Numbered from the stretch's first letter, positions 46,695-55,869 are shown. The stretch is 64,000 nt of DNA from Gillisella vitis (GCF_014204625.1 NZ_JACHLU010000012.1:1-64000); one strand, 5' to 3'. The notes: generated from the letters alone by a model not told the origin. Program-made: numbers and translations.

Positions 46695-46765
46695 GACCGG
46701 GACCCGAAAAGGTATAAAGAGATCCCGGAGGTCAACACCCGACAGCGCGATGCGCCCTCGGGTGT
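46695..46765 (+). promoter_or_regulatory. Structured leader upstream of ffh
   Basis: Two potential hairpins lie in the ffh 5' region. The first pairs GACCGGGA (46695-46702) with TCCCGG..GTC (46723-46733), with a bulge. The second is strong: ACACCCGA (46735-46742) and TCGGGTGT (46758-46765) enclose GCGC/GCGC, giving about 12 base pairs in total. A T-rich tail is only partly present (CCTTTGG). It could be a leader, an attenuator or a terminator of an unseen transcript. Confidence 0.5.
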
Positions 46766-46852
46766 CCTTTGGCTTTGCGTCTTGTATTTTTCACAGAAAA
46801 ACACAAGGTTTTAAAAGCAACCCACCGCTTTTGAAACAATGAGGAAGATGCG

Positions 46853-48430
46853 ATGTTTGATAACCTGCAGGACCGTCTTGGCTCCATTTTGAATGGACTG
46901 ACCGGCCGTGGCTCGCTCTCCGAGGCAGATGTCTCGGCGGCGCTGCGGGAGGTTCGCCGTGCCCTGCTGGAAGCCGACGTCGCCCTCGAAGTGGTTCGCA
47001 GCTTTACTGATAAAGTGCGCGAAAAGGCCGTTGGTGCTGCCGTTCTCAAATCCATCAAGCCCGGTCAGATGGTCGTCAAGATCGTTCATGATGAGCTGGT
47101 GGAGATGTTGGGCAATGAGGGCGTAGGCATTGATCTGCACGCTGCCGCCCCCGTTGTGATCATGATGGTGGGTCTGCAAGGCTCGGGTAAAACCACAACC
47201 ACCGGCAAGATTGCCAAGCGCCTCACCGACCGTGATCGCAAAAAAGTGCTGATGGCCTCGCTGGACACCCGCCGTCCGGCTGCCCAAGAACAGCTGCGCC
47301 AATTGGGCGTGCAGACCGGCATTGATACCCTGCCAATCATCGCAGGCCAATCGCCCACCGATATTGCCAGCCGCGCCGTACAGGCCGCAAAGCTGGGTGG
47401 TCATGATGTCGTCATCCTCGACACCGCAGGCCGCACGCATATTGATGAGCCCTTGATGGTCGAAATGGCCGACATCAAGAAAAACGCCAAGCCGCACGAA
47501 ATTCTGCTGGTGGCCGATGCGCTCACAGGTCAGGACGCCGTCAATCTTGCGCGTAATTTTGATGAGCGCGTCGGCATCACAGGCCTTGTGCTGACCCGTA
47601 TGGATGGCGATGGCCGTGGCGGTGCCGCCCTTTCCATGCGCGCCGTGACTGGCAAGCCGATCAAGCTGATCGGTGTTGGCGAGCGGATGAACGAACTGGA
47701 TGAGTTTCATCCACGCCGTATTGCCGACCGTATCCTGGGCATGGGCGACATTGTCTCGCTGGTGGAAAAAGCCGCCGAGAATATTGATGCCGAAAAAGCC
47801 AAGGCCATGGCCGAGAAAATGGCCAAGGGCAAGTTTGACCTCAACGACCTTGCCGACCAGCTGCGCCAGATGCAGAAAATGGGCGGCATGGGCGGCATTA
47901 TGGGTCTGATGCCCGGCATGGCCGGCATGAAAGACAAGGTGGCTGCTGCCGGTCTGGACGACAAGATGTTTGGCCGCCAGATTGCCATCATCTCATCGAT
48001 GACCAAGGCCGAGCGCGCCAATCCTGATATTCTCAAGCACTCCCGCAAGAAGCGTATTGCGGCAGGCTCCGGCACGGATGCCTCGGAAATCAACAAGCTT
48101 TTGAAAATGCACCGCCAGATGGCCGACATGATGAAAATGATGGGCGGCAAAAAAGGCGGCGGCATGATGAAGCAGCTGATGGGCGGCCTTGCGGGCAAGA
48201 TGGGTCTGGGCGGAGGAATGGGCGGTATGCCTGATCTCTCCGGCATGGACCCCAAGCAGCTGGAAGCGCTTGCAAAACAGGCTGAAGCGGCTGGTATCAA
48301 ACCTCCTCCAGGTCTGGGTGGCCCGGGTCTTGGTGGAATGGGTGGCGGTCTTCCCGGTCTGGGTGGTGGAAAATTACCGGGTCTTGGTGGAGGGTTTCCG
48401 GGCCTTCCCGGTCTCCCCAAGAAGAAGTGA
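46853..48430 (+). CDS. ffh: Signal recognition particle protein Ffh
   Basis: Ffh binds signal sequences and 4.5S RNA and targets membrane proteins cotranslationally. The 525-residue product has N domain (residues 1-90), G domain with GLQGSGKTTTTGKIA, DTAGRTHIDEPLM and TRMDGDGRGG, and an M domain rich in Met and Gly, ending in a long GLGG-type repeat tail. The gene is flanked upstream by a structured leader; ATGAGGAAG precedes the start. No 4.5S RNA gene is recognisable in the window. It is followed by the chorismate mutase gene after 6 bases. Confidence 0.97.
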   Translation: MFDNLQDRLGSILNGLTGRGSLSEADVSAALREVRRALLEADVALEVVRSFTDKVREKAVGAAVLKSIKPGQMVVKIVHDELVEMLGNEGVGIDLHAAAPVVIMMVGLQGSGKTTTTGKIAKRLTDRDRKKVLMASLDTRRPAAQEQLRQLGVQTGIDTLPIIAGQSPTDIASRAVQAAKLGGHDVVILDTAGRTHIDEPLMVEMADIKKNAKPHEILLVADALTGQDAVNLARNFDERVGITGLVLTRMDGDGRGGAALSMRAVTGKPIKLIGVGERMNELDEFHPRRIADRILGMGDIVSLVEKAAENIDAEKAKAMAEKMAKGKFDLNDLADQLRQMQKMGGMGGIMGLMPGMAGMKDKVAAAGLDDKMFGRQIAIISSMTKAERANPDILKHSRKKRIAAGSGTDASEINKLLKMHRQMADMMKMMGGKKGGGMMKQLMGGLAGKMGLGGGMGGMPDLSGMDPKQLEALAKQAEAAGIKPPPGLGGPGLGGMGGGLPGLGGGKLPGLGGGFPGLPGLPKKK

Positions 48431-48436
48431 GGATAA

Positions 48437-48763
48437 ATGCCCATGATTGATCCCGCCATAAAACAGGAATTGTCCGGCTATCGCCAGTCCATCGACAATA
48501 TCGATGCGGCGCTGGTGCATATGCTGGCAGAACGTTTCCGCTGTACGAAGGCAGTCGGCGTCTTGAAAGCCAAATTCGATTTGCCGCCTGCCGATCCAGC
48601 GCGTGAAGAATACCAGATTGAACGTTTGCGGCAGCTTGCCAAGGACGCGCAGCTGGACCCGGATTTTGCTGAGAAGTTCTTGAACTTCATCATCAAGGAA
48701 GTCATCCGGCATCATGAAGCCATCGCTGCTGAACACAGCAGCAATACCCAACAGACCGCCTGA
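48437..48763 (+). CDS. Chorismate mutase (AroQ type)
   Basis: The 108-residue helical protein is a stand-alone AroQ domain: IDNIDAALVHMLAERFRCTKAVGVLKAK, given here in two parts (IDNIDAALVHMLAERF; CTKAVGVLKAKFDLPPAD), and YQIERLRQLAKDAQLD. The Arg and Lys residues expected in the active site are present. It converts chorismate to prephenate in the phenylalanine and tyrosine pathway. Start may be ATG 48437 or ATG 48443; AGGA is 3 or 9 bases upstream respectively. Location between ffh and rpsP is a known Rhizobiales arrangement. Confidence 0.92.
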   Translation: MPMIDPAIKQELSGYRQSIDNIDAALVHMLAERFRCTKAVGVLKAKFDLPPADPAREEYQIERLRQLAKDAQLDPDFAEKFLNFIIKEVIRHHEAIAAEHSSNTQQTA

Positions 48764-48823
48764 CGGCGGCCTCAACAAACACCGGCCATCAAAGATGGTC
48801 GTATAAAAACCTAGGAGTACCCC

Positions 48824-49192
48824 ATGTCCCTGAAAATTCGTCTTGCTCGCGGCGGTTCCAAGAAGCGTCCTTACTACCAGATCGTTATTGCTGACGCCCG
48901 TTCGCCACGCGACGGTCGCTTCCTTGAAAAGGTTGGTTCCTGGAACCCAATGCTCGGCAAGGACAACGAAAAGCGCGTTGAACTGAACGCCGACCGCATC
49001 AAGGAATGGCTCGCAAAGGGCGCACAGCCTACCGACCGCGTTCTGAAGTTCCTCGCAGAAGCTGGTCTGGCTGAACGCGCTGCTCGCAGCAACCCAGAAA
49101 AGGCAAAGCCAGGCAAGCGCGCTCTTGAGCGTCTGGCTGAAAAGAAGCAGAAGGCTGAAGCCGCAGCAGCTGCCGCTGCCGACGCTGCATAA
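48824..49192 (+). CDS. rpsP: 30S ribosomal protein S16
   Basis: The 122-residue protein begins [20 protein letters not shown], contains the S16 pattern and [12 protein letters not shown], and has an alphaproteobacterial C-terminal extension rich in Lys and Ala (about residues 80-122). AGGAG is 7 bases upstream of the start. It is the first of the rpsP-rimM-trmD-rplS set, though repeats separate it from rimM by 322 bases. Confidence 0.97.
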   Translation: MSLKIRLARGGSKKRPYYQIVIADARSPRDGRFLEKVGSWNPMLGKDNEKRVELNADRIKEWLAKGAQPTDRVLKFLAEAGLAERAARSNPEKAKPGKRALERLAEKKQKAEAAAAAAADAA

Positions 49193-49216
49193 TTTGCCGT
49201 CAATGGCGTGATAAGC

Positions 49217-49240
49217 GGGCGGCATGATGTCATGCCGCCC
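49217..49240 (+). repeat. Hairpin after rpsP, first copy
   Basis: The hairpin GGGCGGCATGATGTCATGCCGCCC starts 24 bases after rpsP (positions 49217-49240; stem GGGCGGCAT / ATGCCGCCC). No T tract follows. A second, diverged copy with a T tract lies at 49416-49439, on the other side of a RIME-like repeat. Confidence 0.7.
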
Positions 49241-49274
49241 GTCAGGTTAATGACAAACCTCCAGCTCGACGCGT

Positions 49275-49379
49275 CGTCACCCTCGGGCTTGTCCCGAGGG
49301 TCTGTTGCATTTAATTGGCAATAGACGTTATTGATGAAATCAACGTGATCAGATGCTCGGCACAAGGCCGAGCATGACG
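49275..49379. repeat. RIME-like two-palindrome repeat, copy 3
   Basis: Palindrome A (49275-49304, core CCTCGGG / CCCGAGG with ACCC/GGGT ends) and palindrome B (49350-49379) are 45 bases apart, in the same orientation as copy 1. The spacer contains GATGAAATCAACGTGAT, which aligns with the reconstructed spacer of copy 2. It lies between two copies of the rpsP hairpin. Confidence 0.87.
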
Positions 49380-49415
49380 TTGAGGATAGAGGCAGGCTTT
49401 GTCAGCAGGTCTGGC

Positions 49416-49453
49416 GGGCGGCATGGTCTCATGTCGCCCGTTTGCCGTTTATT
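49416..49453 (+). terminator. Probable rpsP terminator (second hairpin copy)
   Basis: GGGCGGCAT / ATGTCGCCC (49416-49439) is followed by CGTTTGCCGTTTATTTTTT. The T tract makes this the better terminator of the two related hairpins in this gap. Confidence 0.6.
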
Positions 49454-49514
49454 TTTTCTGATTTTTTGCATATTGATCTTCCCAATCTCCGATCAAAGAG
49501 GAAAACCCGCTGCC

Positions 49515-50090
49515 ATGACCAAGCTAGAAAATCCCGTGCTGATGGCCGTGATTGGTGCCGCGCAAGGGCTGCGGGGCGAAGTGCGGGTGAAATCCTTTAC
49601 CGCCGACCCCATGGCGATTGGCGATTACGGCAAGCTCCACGCCAAGGATGGCCGGGAATTTGAAGTGCTGGACGTGCGCGATAACAAAACCGTGGTTGTG
49701 GTGCGTTTTCGCGGCATCAATGATCGCAATGCTGCCGAAGCTTTGAACGGGCTGGAACTGTTTGTGGATCGCAGCGCGCTCTCCGATGACGATCTGGATG
49801 ATGATGAATTTTTCTATGCCGATCTGGAAGGTCTGGACGTGGTCGATGCTGAGGGAAAAAGCTATGGCACCGTTGCCGCGGTTTTTGATTTTGGCGCAGG
49901 CGATCTGCTGGAAGTGAAGGGTCCGGGCAAGCGTCCGGTTCTCATTCCATTTTCCGAAGCGGCGGTGCTGGAAATCGACCTTGAAGACGGCAAGCTGATG
50001 ATTGATCCACAGGCCGCTGGCCTGATTGATGATGGCAGCGAAGCACCGTTCAGCGCCGATGGAAAACCCCCAGGCAAGAGCAAGCGCTGA
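49515..50090 (+). CDS. rimM: Ribosome maturation factor RimM
   Basis: The 191-residue protein helps assemble the 30S head by binding S19. It has the N-terminal RimM domain ([22 protein letters not shown]) and the PRC-barrel ([35 protein letters not shown]). ATG 49515 is chosen; a longer frame to 49353 reads through repeats. trmD starts 2 bases after its stop, so the two are translationally coupled. Confidence 0.96.
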   Translation: MTKLENPVLMAVIGAAQGLRGEVRVKSFTADPMAIGDYGKLHAKDGREFEVLDVRDNKTVVVVRFRGINDRNAAEALNGLELFVDRSALSDDDLDDDEFFYADLEGLDVVDAEGKSYGTVAAVFDFGAGDLLEVKGPGKRPVLIPFSEAAVLEIDLEDGKLMIDPQAAGLIDDGSEAPFSADGKPPGKSKR

Positions 50091-50092
50091 TC

Positions 50093-50788
50093 ATGACGTT
50101 CAAGGCAACTGTTTTGACGCTCTACCCGGAGATGTTTCCGGGGCATTTAGGCGTGTCTCTGGCCGGTCGCGCCCTGGAGCGTGGCCAATGGGCTATTGAG
50201 GCGGTGCAGATCCGCGATTTTGCCAGTGACAAGCATCGCAGCGTTGATGATACCCCGGCAGGCGGTGGCGCTGGCATGGTGCTGAAAGCCGATGTGCTGG
50301 CCTCCGCCATCGACAGCATTGCCGATGATAATCGCCCCCGGCTGCTGATGAGCCCGCGCGGAAAACCCTTGAGCCAGAAGCGGGTGCGCGAGATTGCGGC
50401 GGGCGAAGGCGTGGTGATTGTCTGCGGAAGATTTGAAGGCGTGGATCAGCGGGTGATTGAGGCGCGCAATCTCGAAGAAGTGTCGATTGGCGATTATATT
50501 CTCTCCGGCGGTGAGCCTGCGGCGCTGACCCTTCTGGATGCCGTGGTGCGGATCATTCCCGGCGTGATGGGCAATGATTTGTCTGGCCTGCATGAGAGCT
50601 TTGAAGGCGGGCTGCTGGAACATCCACACTATACCCGCCCGCCGGTGTTCGAGGGGCGCGAAATTCCAGCCGTGCTGACATCGGGCAATCATGCCGCCAT
50701 TGAAAAATGGCGCAATGAGCAAGCCTTGAAGCTGACACGCGAGCGCCGCCCGGATTTGCTGACTGAATCGCAAAAAGGCGAAAAATAA
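50093..50788 (+). CDS. trmD: tRNA (guanine37-N1)-methyltransferase TrmD
   Basis: TrmD makes m1G37, preventing +1 frameshifts. The 231-residue SPOUT protein has the deep trefoil-knot signatures [28 protein letters not shown] and [19 protein letters not shown], and the catalytic Asp in the [11 protein letters not shown] region. Length is normal. It is 2 bases after rimM and 203 bases before rplS. Confidence 0.97.
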   Translation: MTFKATVLTLYPEMFPGHLGVSLAGRALERGQWAIEAVQIRDFASDKHRSVDDTPAGGGAGMVLKADVLASAIDSIADDNRPRLLMSPRGKPLSQKRVREIAAGEGVVIVCGRFEGVDQRVIEARNLEEVSIGDYILSGGEPAALTLLDAVVRIIPGVMGNDLSGLHESFEGGLLEHPHYTRPPVFEGREIPAVLTSGNHAAIEKWRNEQALKLTRERRPDLLTESQKGEK

Positions 50789-50991
50789 CCGGACGGAAGG
50801 GTGACAAACCCCAATGTTTGGTATATGGGCAGCGTCGGAAATGGGCCTTGTCCCGTCTACCAGCAAACAAAGAACGTGACACCGCTCCCGCCGCATGGCG
50901 TAACCCCAAGGCAAAGCCAAAGAAGGCAAGGACCAAGGGATGACAGTTGAGCGCTCTGGCTGTTTTAGAAAAACTTGAAAAGGTTAGACCG

Positions 50992-51522
50992 ATGAACATC
51001 ATTCAACAGTTGGAAGCCGAACAGGCCGCCAAGATCGAAGCAAAGCGCACTCTGCCTGAGTTTTCTCCAGGCGACACCGTCCGCGTTAACGTGCGCGTGA
51101 CAGAAGGCACCCGTACCCGCGTACAGGCCTATGAAGGCGTTTGCATCGCGCGTTCGGGCGGCGGCATCAACGAGAGCTTCACTGTTCGCAAAATTTCTTA
51201 CGGCGAAGGCGTAGAGCGCGTATTCCCTGTTTACTCGCCAATGGTTGAAGGCGTTGAAATCGTGCGTCGTGGTAAGGTGCGTCGCGCCAAGCTGTACTAC
51301 CTGCGCGACCGTCGCGGTAAGTCTGCTCGTATCGTTGAAAACACAGGCACCCGCGCCCGCAAGCTGAACGACGCTGAGCGCGCCGCAGCTGCCGAAGAAA
51401 AGGCACGTCTGGAAGCTGAAAAGGTTGCAGCAGCACAGGCTCTGGCCGCTGAAAAGGCCGCAGCAGAAGCAGCCGCCGCTGCTGAAGCCGCAGCTGCCGC
51501 TGCCGAGCCAGCCGCTGAATAA
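50992..51522 (+). CDS. rplS: 50S ribosomal protein L19
   Basis: The 176-residue protein begins [20 protein letters not shown] and contains [20 protein letters not shown] and [24 protein letters not shown], the L19 core at the 30S-50S interface. It has a long Ala/Glu-rich C-terminal extension (about residues 125-176), as in other alphaproteobacteria. GATG start at 50992 is preferred over 50947. The upstream 203 bases contain no gene and could hold a separate promoter or leader. Confidence 0.97.
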   Translation: MNIIQQLEAEQAAKIEAKRTLPEFSPGDTVRVNVRVTEGTRTRVQAYEGVCIARSGGGINESFTVRKISYGEGVERVFPVYSPMVEGVEIVRRGKVRRAKLYYLRDRRGKSARIVENTGTRARKLNDAERAAAAEEKARLEAEKVAAAQALAAEKAAAEAAAAAEAAAAAAEPAAE

Positions 51523-51549
51523 GCATTGAACCCTTCGGGTTTTGAGAAA

Positions 51550-51577
51550 GGGCGGCCTTCGGGTCGCCTTTTTTTGT
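51550..51577 (+). terminator. Rho-independent terminator of rplS
   Basis: GGGCGGCC / GGTCGCC with a TTC loop is followed by seven T. It lies 28 bases after the rplS stop. Confidence 0.9.
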
Positions 51578-51687
51578 TGCGCCAAAGAGCACCTCTGCGG
51601 CCACGCGACGCAGGTCTCTGCCTTCAAACCATCTTGAAGATCGTCAAAGCCGCTGCTACCAGATAAAGGGAGAAACAGGGGATCACC

Positions 51688-52083
51688 ATGCGCGCAAAGC
51701 TCATGACATGGCGAATGGCGGTGCATGCAATGTGCATGATCGCTCTTTTTGCCGTTGGCTTTGCCCATAAGGCCCCAGTGGCTTCAGCCTCCCCGCTGAG
51801 CATATCTGAACTTGCTGCCTATACGCTGCCTGATGGAAGCCTGCCTGTGCTGTGTATCTCGGATCAGGCCGTGTCTGATCATGATCAGGACCACAAGCAT
51901 AAAGCCAATGGCGGCTGTGAAGCCTGCCGGATTTCAGCCTCCATCCTGCTGGCCCTGCCCACTGACACAGCAAGTCTGCTGGTAAAGCTTGATCGAAAGC
52001 TGACCTTACCGCGGCGGCAAGACGCGCTTGTTGTTCGTCTTTTTCCTCCCAATACAGCCCCCCGCGCACCACCGAGCGCCTGA
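51688..52083 (+). CDS. DUF2946-like exported metal-associated protein
   Basis: The 131-residue protein has a signal or anchor segment (residues 8-26), then DGSLPVLCISD (Cys56), a His/Asp cluster DHDQDHKHK (His65, His69, His71) and GGCEACRIS (Cys77, Cys80). This Cys-His-CxxC layout is that of DUF2946 proteins, which often lie beside copper or TonB-type uptake genes. Function is unknown. It is 110 bases after the rplS terminator and 146 bases before the PepSY gene, so it may or may not be cotranscribed. I infer a periplasmic metal-binding role. Confidence 0.75.
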   Translation: MRAKLMTWRMAVHAMCMIALFAVGFAHKAPVASASPLSISELAAYTLPDGSLPVLCISDQAVSDHDQDHKHKANGGCEACRISASILLALPTDTASLLVKLDRKLTLPRRQDALVVRLFPPNTAPRAPPSA

Positions 52084-52229
52084 CACGATTCTGTTCGAAT
52101 TGTCAGTCTTTGCGCCGCATCGCAGATCTCTTGTCACACGCAACCTGAGCCGCAATTTCAAGCAATTGCAAGTCAGGCTTTTGTGTCGTCTTCCGAGACT
52201 GTCAGTGGCATCATGATCGGTGAGAAACC

Positions 52230-53642
52230 ATGTCGAATGTCGCATCCATACCGCAAGCCGCGCCGGTCAGCGCGAGCAAACGCGGATTTTATTTTGCCGC
52301 CTGGCGCTGGCATTTTTATGCTGGCCTTTACGTCGCCCCCTTTTTGATCATGCTGGCGGTTACTGGCCTGATCATGTTGTGGAGTGCCGTTCTGGTCGGC
52401 CGTGATGGCGAAAATGCCTATGCGGTCACACCGCAAACCATCGAAAAACCCGTCTCACAACAGGCCGATGCAGCACTGGCTGCGGTGCCAGATGGCAGTC
52501 TGGTTCAATATATCGCCCCTCGCACGGCAGAAGGCGTCGCTGTCTTTCGCATCAATAAAGGCGAAGAGGCCATCATGGTGGCCGTCAATCCCTACAATGC
52601 CGAGGTTCTGGGCCAATGGGGCCGCCGCAATGCGCTTTACGATCTTGCCGACACAATCCACGGCACCTTGCTGATGGGTGATGTTGGTGACCGATTGATC
52701 GAAATTGCCGCAGGCTTTGGCGTGGTCTTGATCATCACCGGACTGTATATGTGGTGGCCGCGCAATGGTGAGCGCTTTTCCGATGTGCTCATCCCGCGCT
52801 TTGCTGCACGCGGGCGTCAACTGTTCAAAAACCTGCACCGGACAATCGGCTTTTATGCCTCGATTTTCCTGCTGGTGTTTCTGGTGTCCGGCCTGACCTG
52901 GGCTGGTATCTGGGGCGAGAAATTCACCCAGGCCTGGAGCACATTTCCTGCCGCCAAGTGGGATAATGTTCCCCTCTCGGATACCACCCATGCCAGCATG
53001 AACCACGGCGACATCAAGGAGGTGCCCTGGACATTGGAGCAAACCCCCATGCCCATGTCTGGCTCATCCGCAGGCAGTGCAGGCATTGCCGAGGGACAGC
53101 CGGTAACGCTTGATACGATTGTCGCTTTTGCCCGCAGCATCGGCTTTGATCACCGCTTCCAGCTCGGTTTTCCCAAAGACGACAAGGGCGTGTGGACCAT
53201 TTCACGCGACACCATGAGCAATGACAGCGCAAATCCCCTGTCAGACCGGACCGTGCATCTTGACCGTTACACTGGCAAGGTGCTGGCTGATGTCAAATTT
53301 GCCGATTATGGCGCAGCGGGAAAAGCCATGGCCGTGGGCATTGCCTTTCATGAGGGCGATATGGGCCTGTGGAATCTTGTCCTTGTCACTGTTTACTGTC
53401 TGTCGGTGATCTTTCTCAGCGTCAGCGGCATTGTGATGTGGTGGATGCGCCGCCCGCAGGGGGCCTCGCGGCTGATGGCTCCGGCCATTCCCGCCGATAT
53501 GCGTCTTTGGAAGGGCGGAGCCATTGTCATGCTGCTGGTGTCTTTGCTGTTTCCGCTGACGGGCATCACCCTGATTGCGGTGCTGCTGCTCGATATGCTG
53601 CTGATCCGGCGGATTGTGCCTCTGAAAAAAGCGCTGAGCTGA
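52230..53642 (+). CDS. PepSY-associated transmembrane protein
   Basis: The 470-residue protein has four to five membrane helices (first at about residues 31-52, LYVAPFLIMLAVTGLIML) and two PepSY-like periplasmic segments. GLYMWWPRN and IHGTLLMGDVGDRLIE are typical of the PepSY_TM (PiuB/FhuF-neighbour) group. Members are found with siderophore and metal uptake and may act as membrane reductases or regulators; none is proven here. It starts 146 bases after the DUF2946 gene and ends 53 bases before the FecB-type gene. Confidence 0.88.
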   Translation: MSNVASIPQAAPVSASKRGFYFAAWRWHFYAGLYVAPFLIMLAVTGLIMLWSAVLVGRDGENAYAVTPQTIEKPVSQQADAALAAVPDGSLVQYIAPRTAEGVAVFRINKGEEAIMVAVNPYNAEVLGQWGRRNALYDLADTIHGTLLMGDVGDRLIEIAAGFGVVLIITGLYMWWPRNGERFSDVLIPRFAARGRQLFKNLHRTIGFYASIFLLVFLVSGLTWAGIWGEKFTQAWSTFPAAKWDNVPLSDTTHASMNHGDIKEVPWTLEQTPMPMSGSSAGSAGIAEGQPVTLDTIVAFARSIGFDHRFQLGFPKDDKGVWTISRDTMSNDSANPLSDRTVHLDRYTGKVLADVKFADYGAAGKAMAVGIAFHEGDMGLWNLVLVTVYCLSVIFLSVSGIVMWWMRRPQGASRLMAPAIPADMRLWKGGAIVMLLVSLLFPLTGITLIAVLLLDMLLIRRIVPLKKALS

Positions 53643-53695
53643 ACATCTCAACCCTGAATTTCCAAGATTCAATTCAAAAATGGAAGTCACACTTT

Positions 53696-54805
53696 ATGAT
53701 CAAGTCGATTTTGACCTCAGCCCTGATGGGCGTTACTCTGCTGTTTGCAGGTCAGGCTAGCGCCGATATTACCGTCACAGACGTCAAGGGCCGCACCGTC
53801 ACCCTGCCAAAACCGGCGGAGCGGGTTGTTCTGGGTTTCTACTACGAGGATTATCTGGCCGTGGCCGGTCCCGGTGCCATCGACAAAGTGGTCGCCCTAT
53901 CGCTTGGCACATGGAAAGACTGGCGCCCCAACCAGTTTGCCGCCTATGAAAAGGCCTTGCCAAAGCTGAAGAGCATTCCAGATATTGGCAACACCGAAGA
54001 TGGCAATTTCTCCGTCGAGAAAGTCATTGCCGCCAGACCCGATCTGGTGATTTTGGCCGCATGGTCCTATGACACGCTGGGCGAAAGCGTGCAGCGCATC
54101 GAAGCAGCTGGCATTCCGGTGGTGACACTGGATTATAACAGCCAGACGGTGGCAAAGCACGTCCTCTCCACCGAAGTGCTCGGCAAGGTCATGGGCACGC
54201 AAGACCGTGCAAAAGAGCTGGCCGACAATTACCAGAATGCCATGGCCGATATTGAAACCCGCATCAAAGCGGCAAGCCCCACGACCAAGAAAGTCTATGT
54301 GGAACTGGCCCAGAAGGGTGGCGGTGAAATTGGCAATTCCTATGGCGACAGCATGTGGGGCTCACTGATTGGCAGCCTCGGCGGCAACAATATTGCCAAG
54401 GGCCAGATTGGCAATTGGGGGCCACTCAGCCCGGAATATGTGCTGTCACAGAAACCGGATTTGATCTTTCTGGCAGGCTCCGAATGGCTGAACAAGCCGC
54501 AATCCGTGCAGGTTGGCTTTGGCGCAGACCCGAAACTGACCCGCGAACGTATGGCCGCTTACGTTGCCCGGCCCGGCTGGTCCGAGCTGCCAGCGGTGAA
54601 AGATGGCAATGTCTTTGCGATCTATCATGGTGGCGCACGCACACTGTCGGATTATGTCTACGCCCAGTATATTGCCAAGCAACTTTATCCCGATGCGTTC
54701 AAGGACGTAGACCCGGCTGAAAACCTGCGTCAGTTCTACGCCAAATGGCTTCCCATCAAAGCCGATGGCGCTTTCATGCTGTCCTATAAAGCAGCGGCAC
54801 AATGA
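53696..54805 (+). CDS. Periplasmic substrate-binding protein, FecB/BtuF type
   Basis: The 369-residue protein has a signal peptide (residues 1-23, cleavage at ASA-DIT; no lipobox Cys). It matches the FecB/BtuF cluster A-8 fold: TLPKPAERVVLGFYYEDYL, DIGNTEDGNFSVEKVIAARPDLVI and SPEYVLSQKPDLIFLAG. It binds a metal chelate, such as a siderophore, heme-like or copper-chelate ligand; the exact ligand is not visible. The GGAAG upstream supports ATG 53696. The stop overlaps the permease ATG by 4 bases. Confidence 0.9.
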   Translation: MIKSILTSALMGVTLLFAGQASADITVTDVKGRTVTLPKPAERVVLGFYYEDYLAVAGPGAIDKVVALSLGTWKDWRPNQFAAYEKALPKLKSIPDIGNTEDGNFSVEKVIAARPDLVILAAWSYDTLGESVQRIEAAGIPVVTLDYNSQTVAKHVLSTEVLGKVMGTQDRAKELADNYQNAMADIETRIKAASPTTKKVYVELAQKGGGEIGNSYGDSMWGSLIGSLGGNNIAKGQIGNWGPLSPEYVLSQKPDLIFLAGSEWLNKPQSVQVGFGADPKLTRERMAAYVARPGWSELPAVKDGNVFAIYHGGARTLSDYVYAQYIAKQLYPDAFKDVDPAENLRQFYAKWLPIKADGAFMLSYKAAAQ

Positions 54806-55869
54806 CAATATCCGTGTCCACATCTCTGGACAACCTGCGCGATGGTTACCGTCGCGCAGGCCAGCGGCACCGGCTCCTGACAATTGCCGTTGCCATCCTG
54901 CTGCTTGTGCTCACCATTGCCGATCTGGTGTTTGGCCCCTCCGGCATGAGCCTTCACGATGTCGGAACAACACTTGCTGCCGGGCCGTGGGGTGCCGACC
55001 GGATGAACGCCATCATTCTATGGCAATTGCGGATGCCACAAACCATCATGGGCATCATTGTCGGGGCAAGCCTTGGACTGGCCGGTCTGCAAATGCAGAC
55101 CATTCTCGATAATCCTCTGGCAAGTCCCTTTACGCTGGGCTTTTCTGCCGCCGCAGGCTTCGGTGCGGCCCTGGCCATCATGTCTGGCGGGCTGCTTGCA
55201 ATCCCTGCCTATATCACCACACCGCTGTTTGCCTTTGCCATGACGCTTGCCGCCTGCGGACTGGTCTATCTTGTGGCGCTGACACGCGGTGCCAGCGCAG
55301 GCGTGCTGGTGCTGGCAGGCATTGCGGTGATGTTTTTCTTTCAATCGCTGCAAGCCCTGCTGCAATTTCTGGCAAGCCCGGAAGTGCTGCAACAGATCGT
55401 GTTCTGGCTGTTTGGCAGCCTGCTCAAGGCCAGCTGGTCCAGCGTCATGGCGGCTGGTTTCATTTTGTTGGTCTGCTTTCCGTTTTGCATGGCCGATAGC
55501 TGGAAGCTGACCACCTTGCGACTGGGTGATGCCAATGCCACCAGCCTTGGCCTGTCAGTTGAAGGCATTCGCCGTCGCAGCTTCTTGCTGATCGCGCTTC
55601 TCACCGCTGCCGCCGTGTCTTTTGTCGGCACCATTGGCTTTATCGGCCTGATTGCCCCGCATATGGCGCGTGCGCTGGTGGGCGAAGATCATCGCCTCAC
55701 CCTGCCGCTCTCGGCCCTGTCGGGTGCAGTTCTGGTGGTGGCAGCCTCCGTGATTGGCAAGCTGATTTCGCCAGCCGGGGCTTTGCCCGTGGGTATTGTC
55801 ACGGCCATTGCCGGAGTGCCGGTCTTGTTTGCCCTGATTATCCATCGCAGCGGGAGCCCAAAACCATGA
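54802..55869 (+). CDS. FecCD-type ABC permease
   Basis: The 355-residue permease has nine to ten helices and FecCD landmarks: WQLRMPQTIMGIIVGASLGLAG near residue 75, then LDNPLASPFTLGFSAAAGFG, and GLIAPHMARALVGEDHR, the coupling-helix region. It forms the membrane part of a type II importer for large chelates. 4-bp overlaps with the genes on both sides show tight coupling. A single permease gene implies a homodimer. Confidence 0.93.
   Translation: MTISVSTSLDNLRDGYRRAGQRHRLLTIAVAILLLVLTIADLVFGPSGMSLHDVGTTLAAGPWGADRMNAIILWQLRMPQTIMGIIVGASLGLAGLQMQTILDNPLASPFTLGFSAAAGFGAALAIMSGGLLAIPAYITTPLFAFAMTLAACGLVYLVALTRGASAGVLVLAGIAVMFFFQSLQALLQFLASPEVLQQIVFWLFGSLLKASWSSVMAAGFILLVCFPFCMADSWKLTTLRLGDANATSLGLSVEGIRRRSFLLIALLTAAAVSFVGTIGFIGLIAPHMARALVGEDHRLTLPLSALSGAVLVVAASVIGKLISPAGALPVGIVTAIAGVPVLFALIIHRSGSPKP

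Noticed and set aside
46395-46852. A 4.5S (SRP) RNA gene near ffh
   Set aside because: I looked for the conserved GGAA-type tetraloop and asymmetric loop of SRP RNA and did not find them; the hairpins here do not fit.
51578-51687. Iron-responsive operator before the metal locus
   Set aside because: No TGA-N9-TCA (RirA-type), Irr ICE or Fur-like box is convincing; only a short TGA-N6-TCA is seen.
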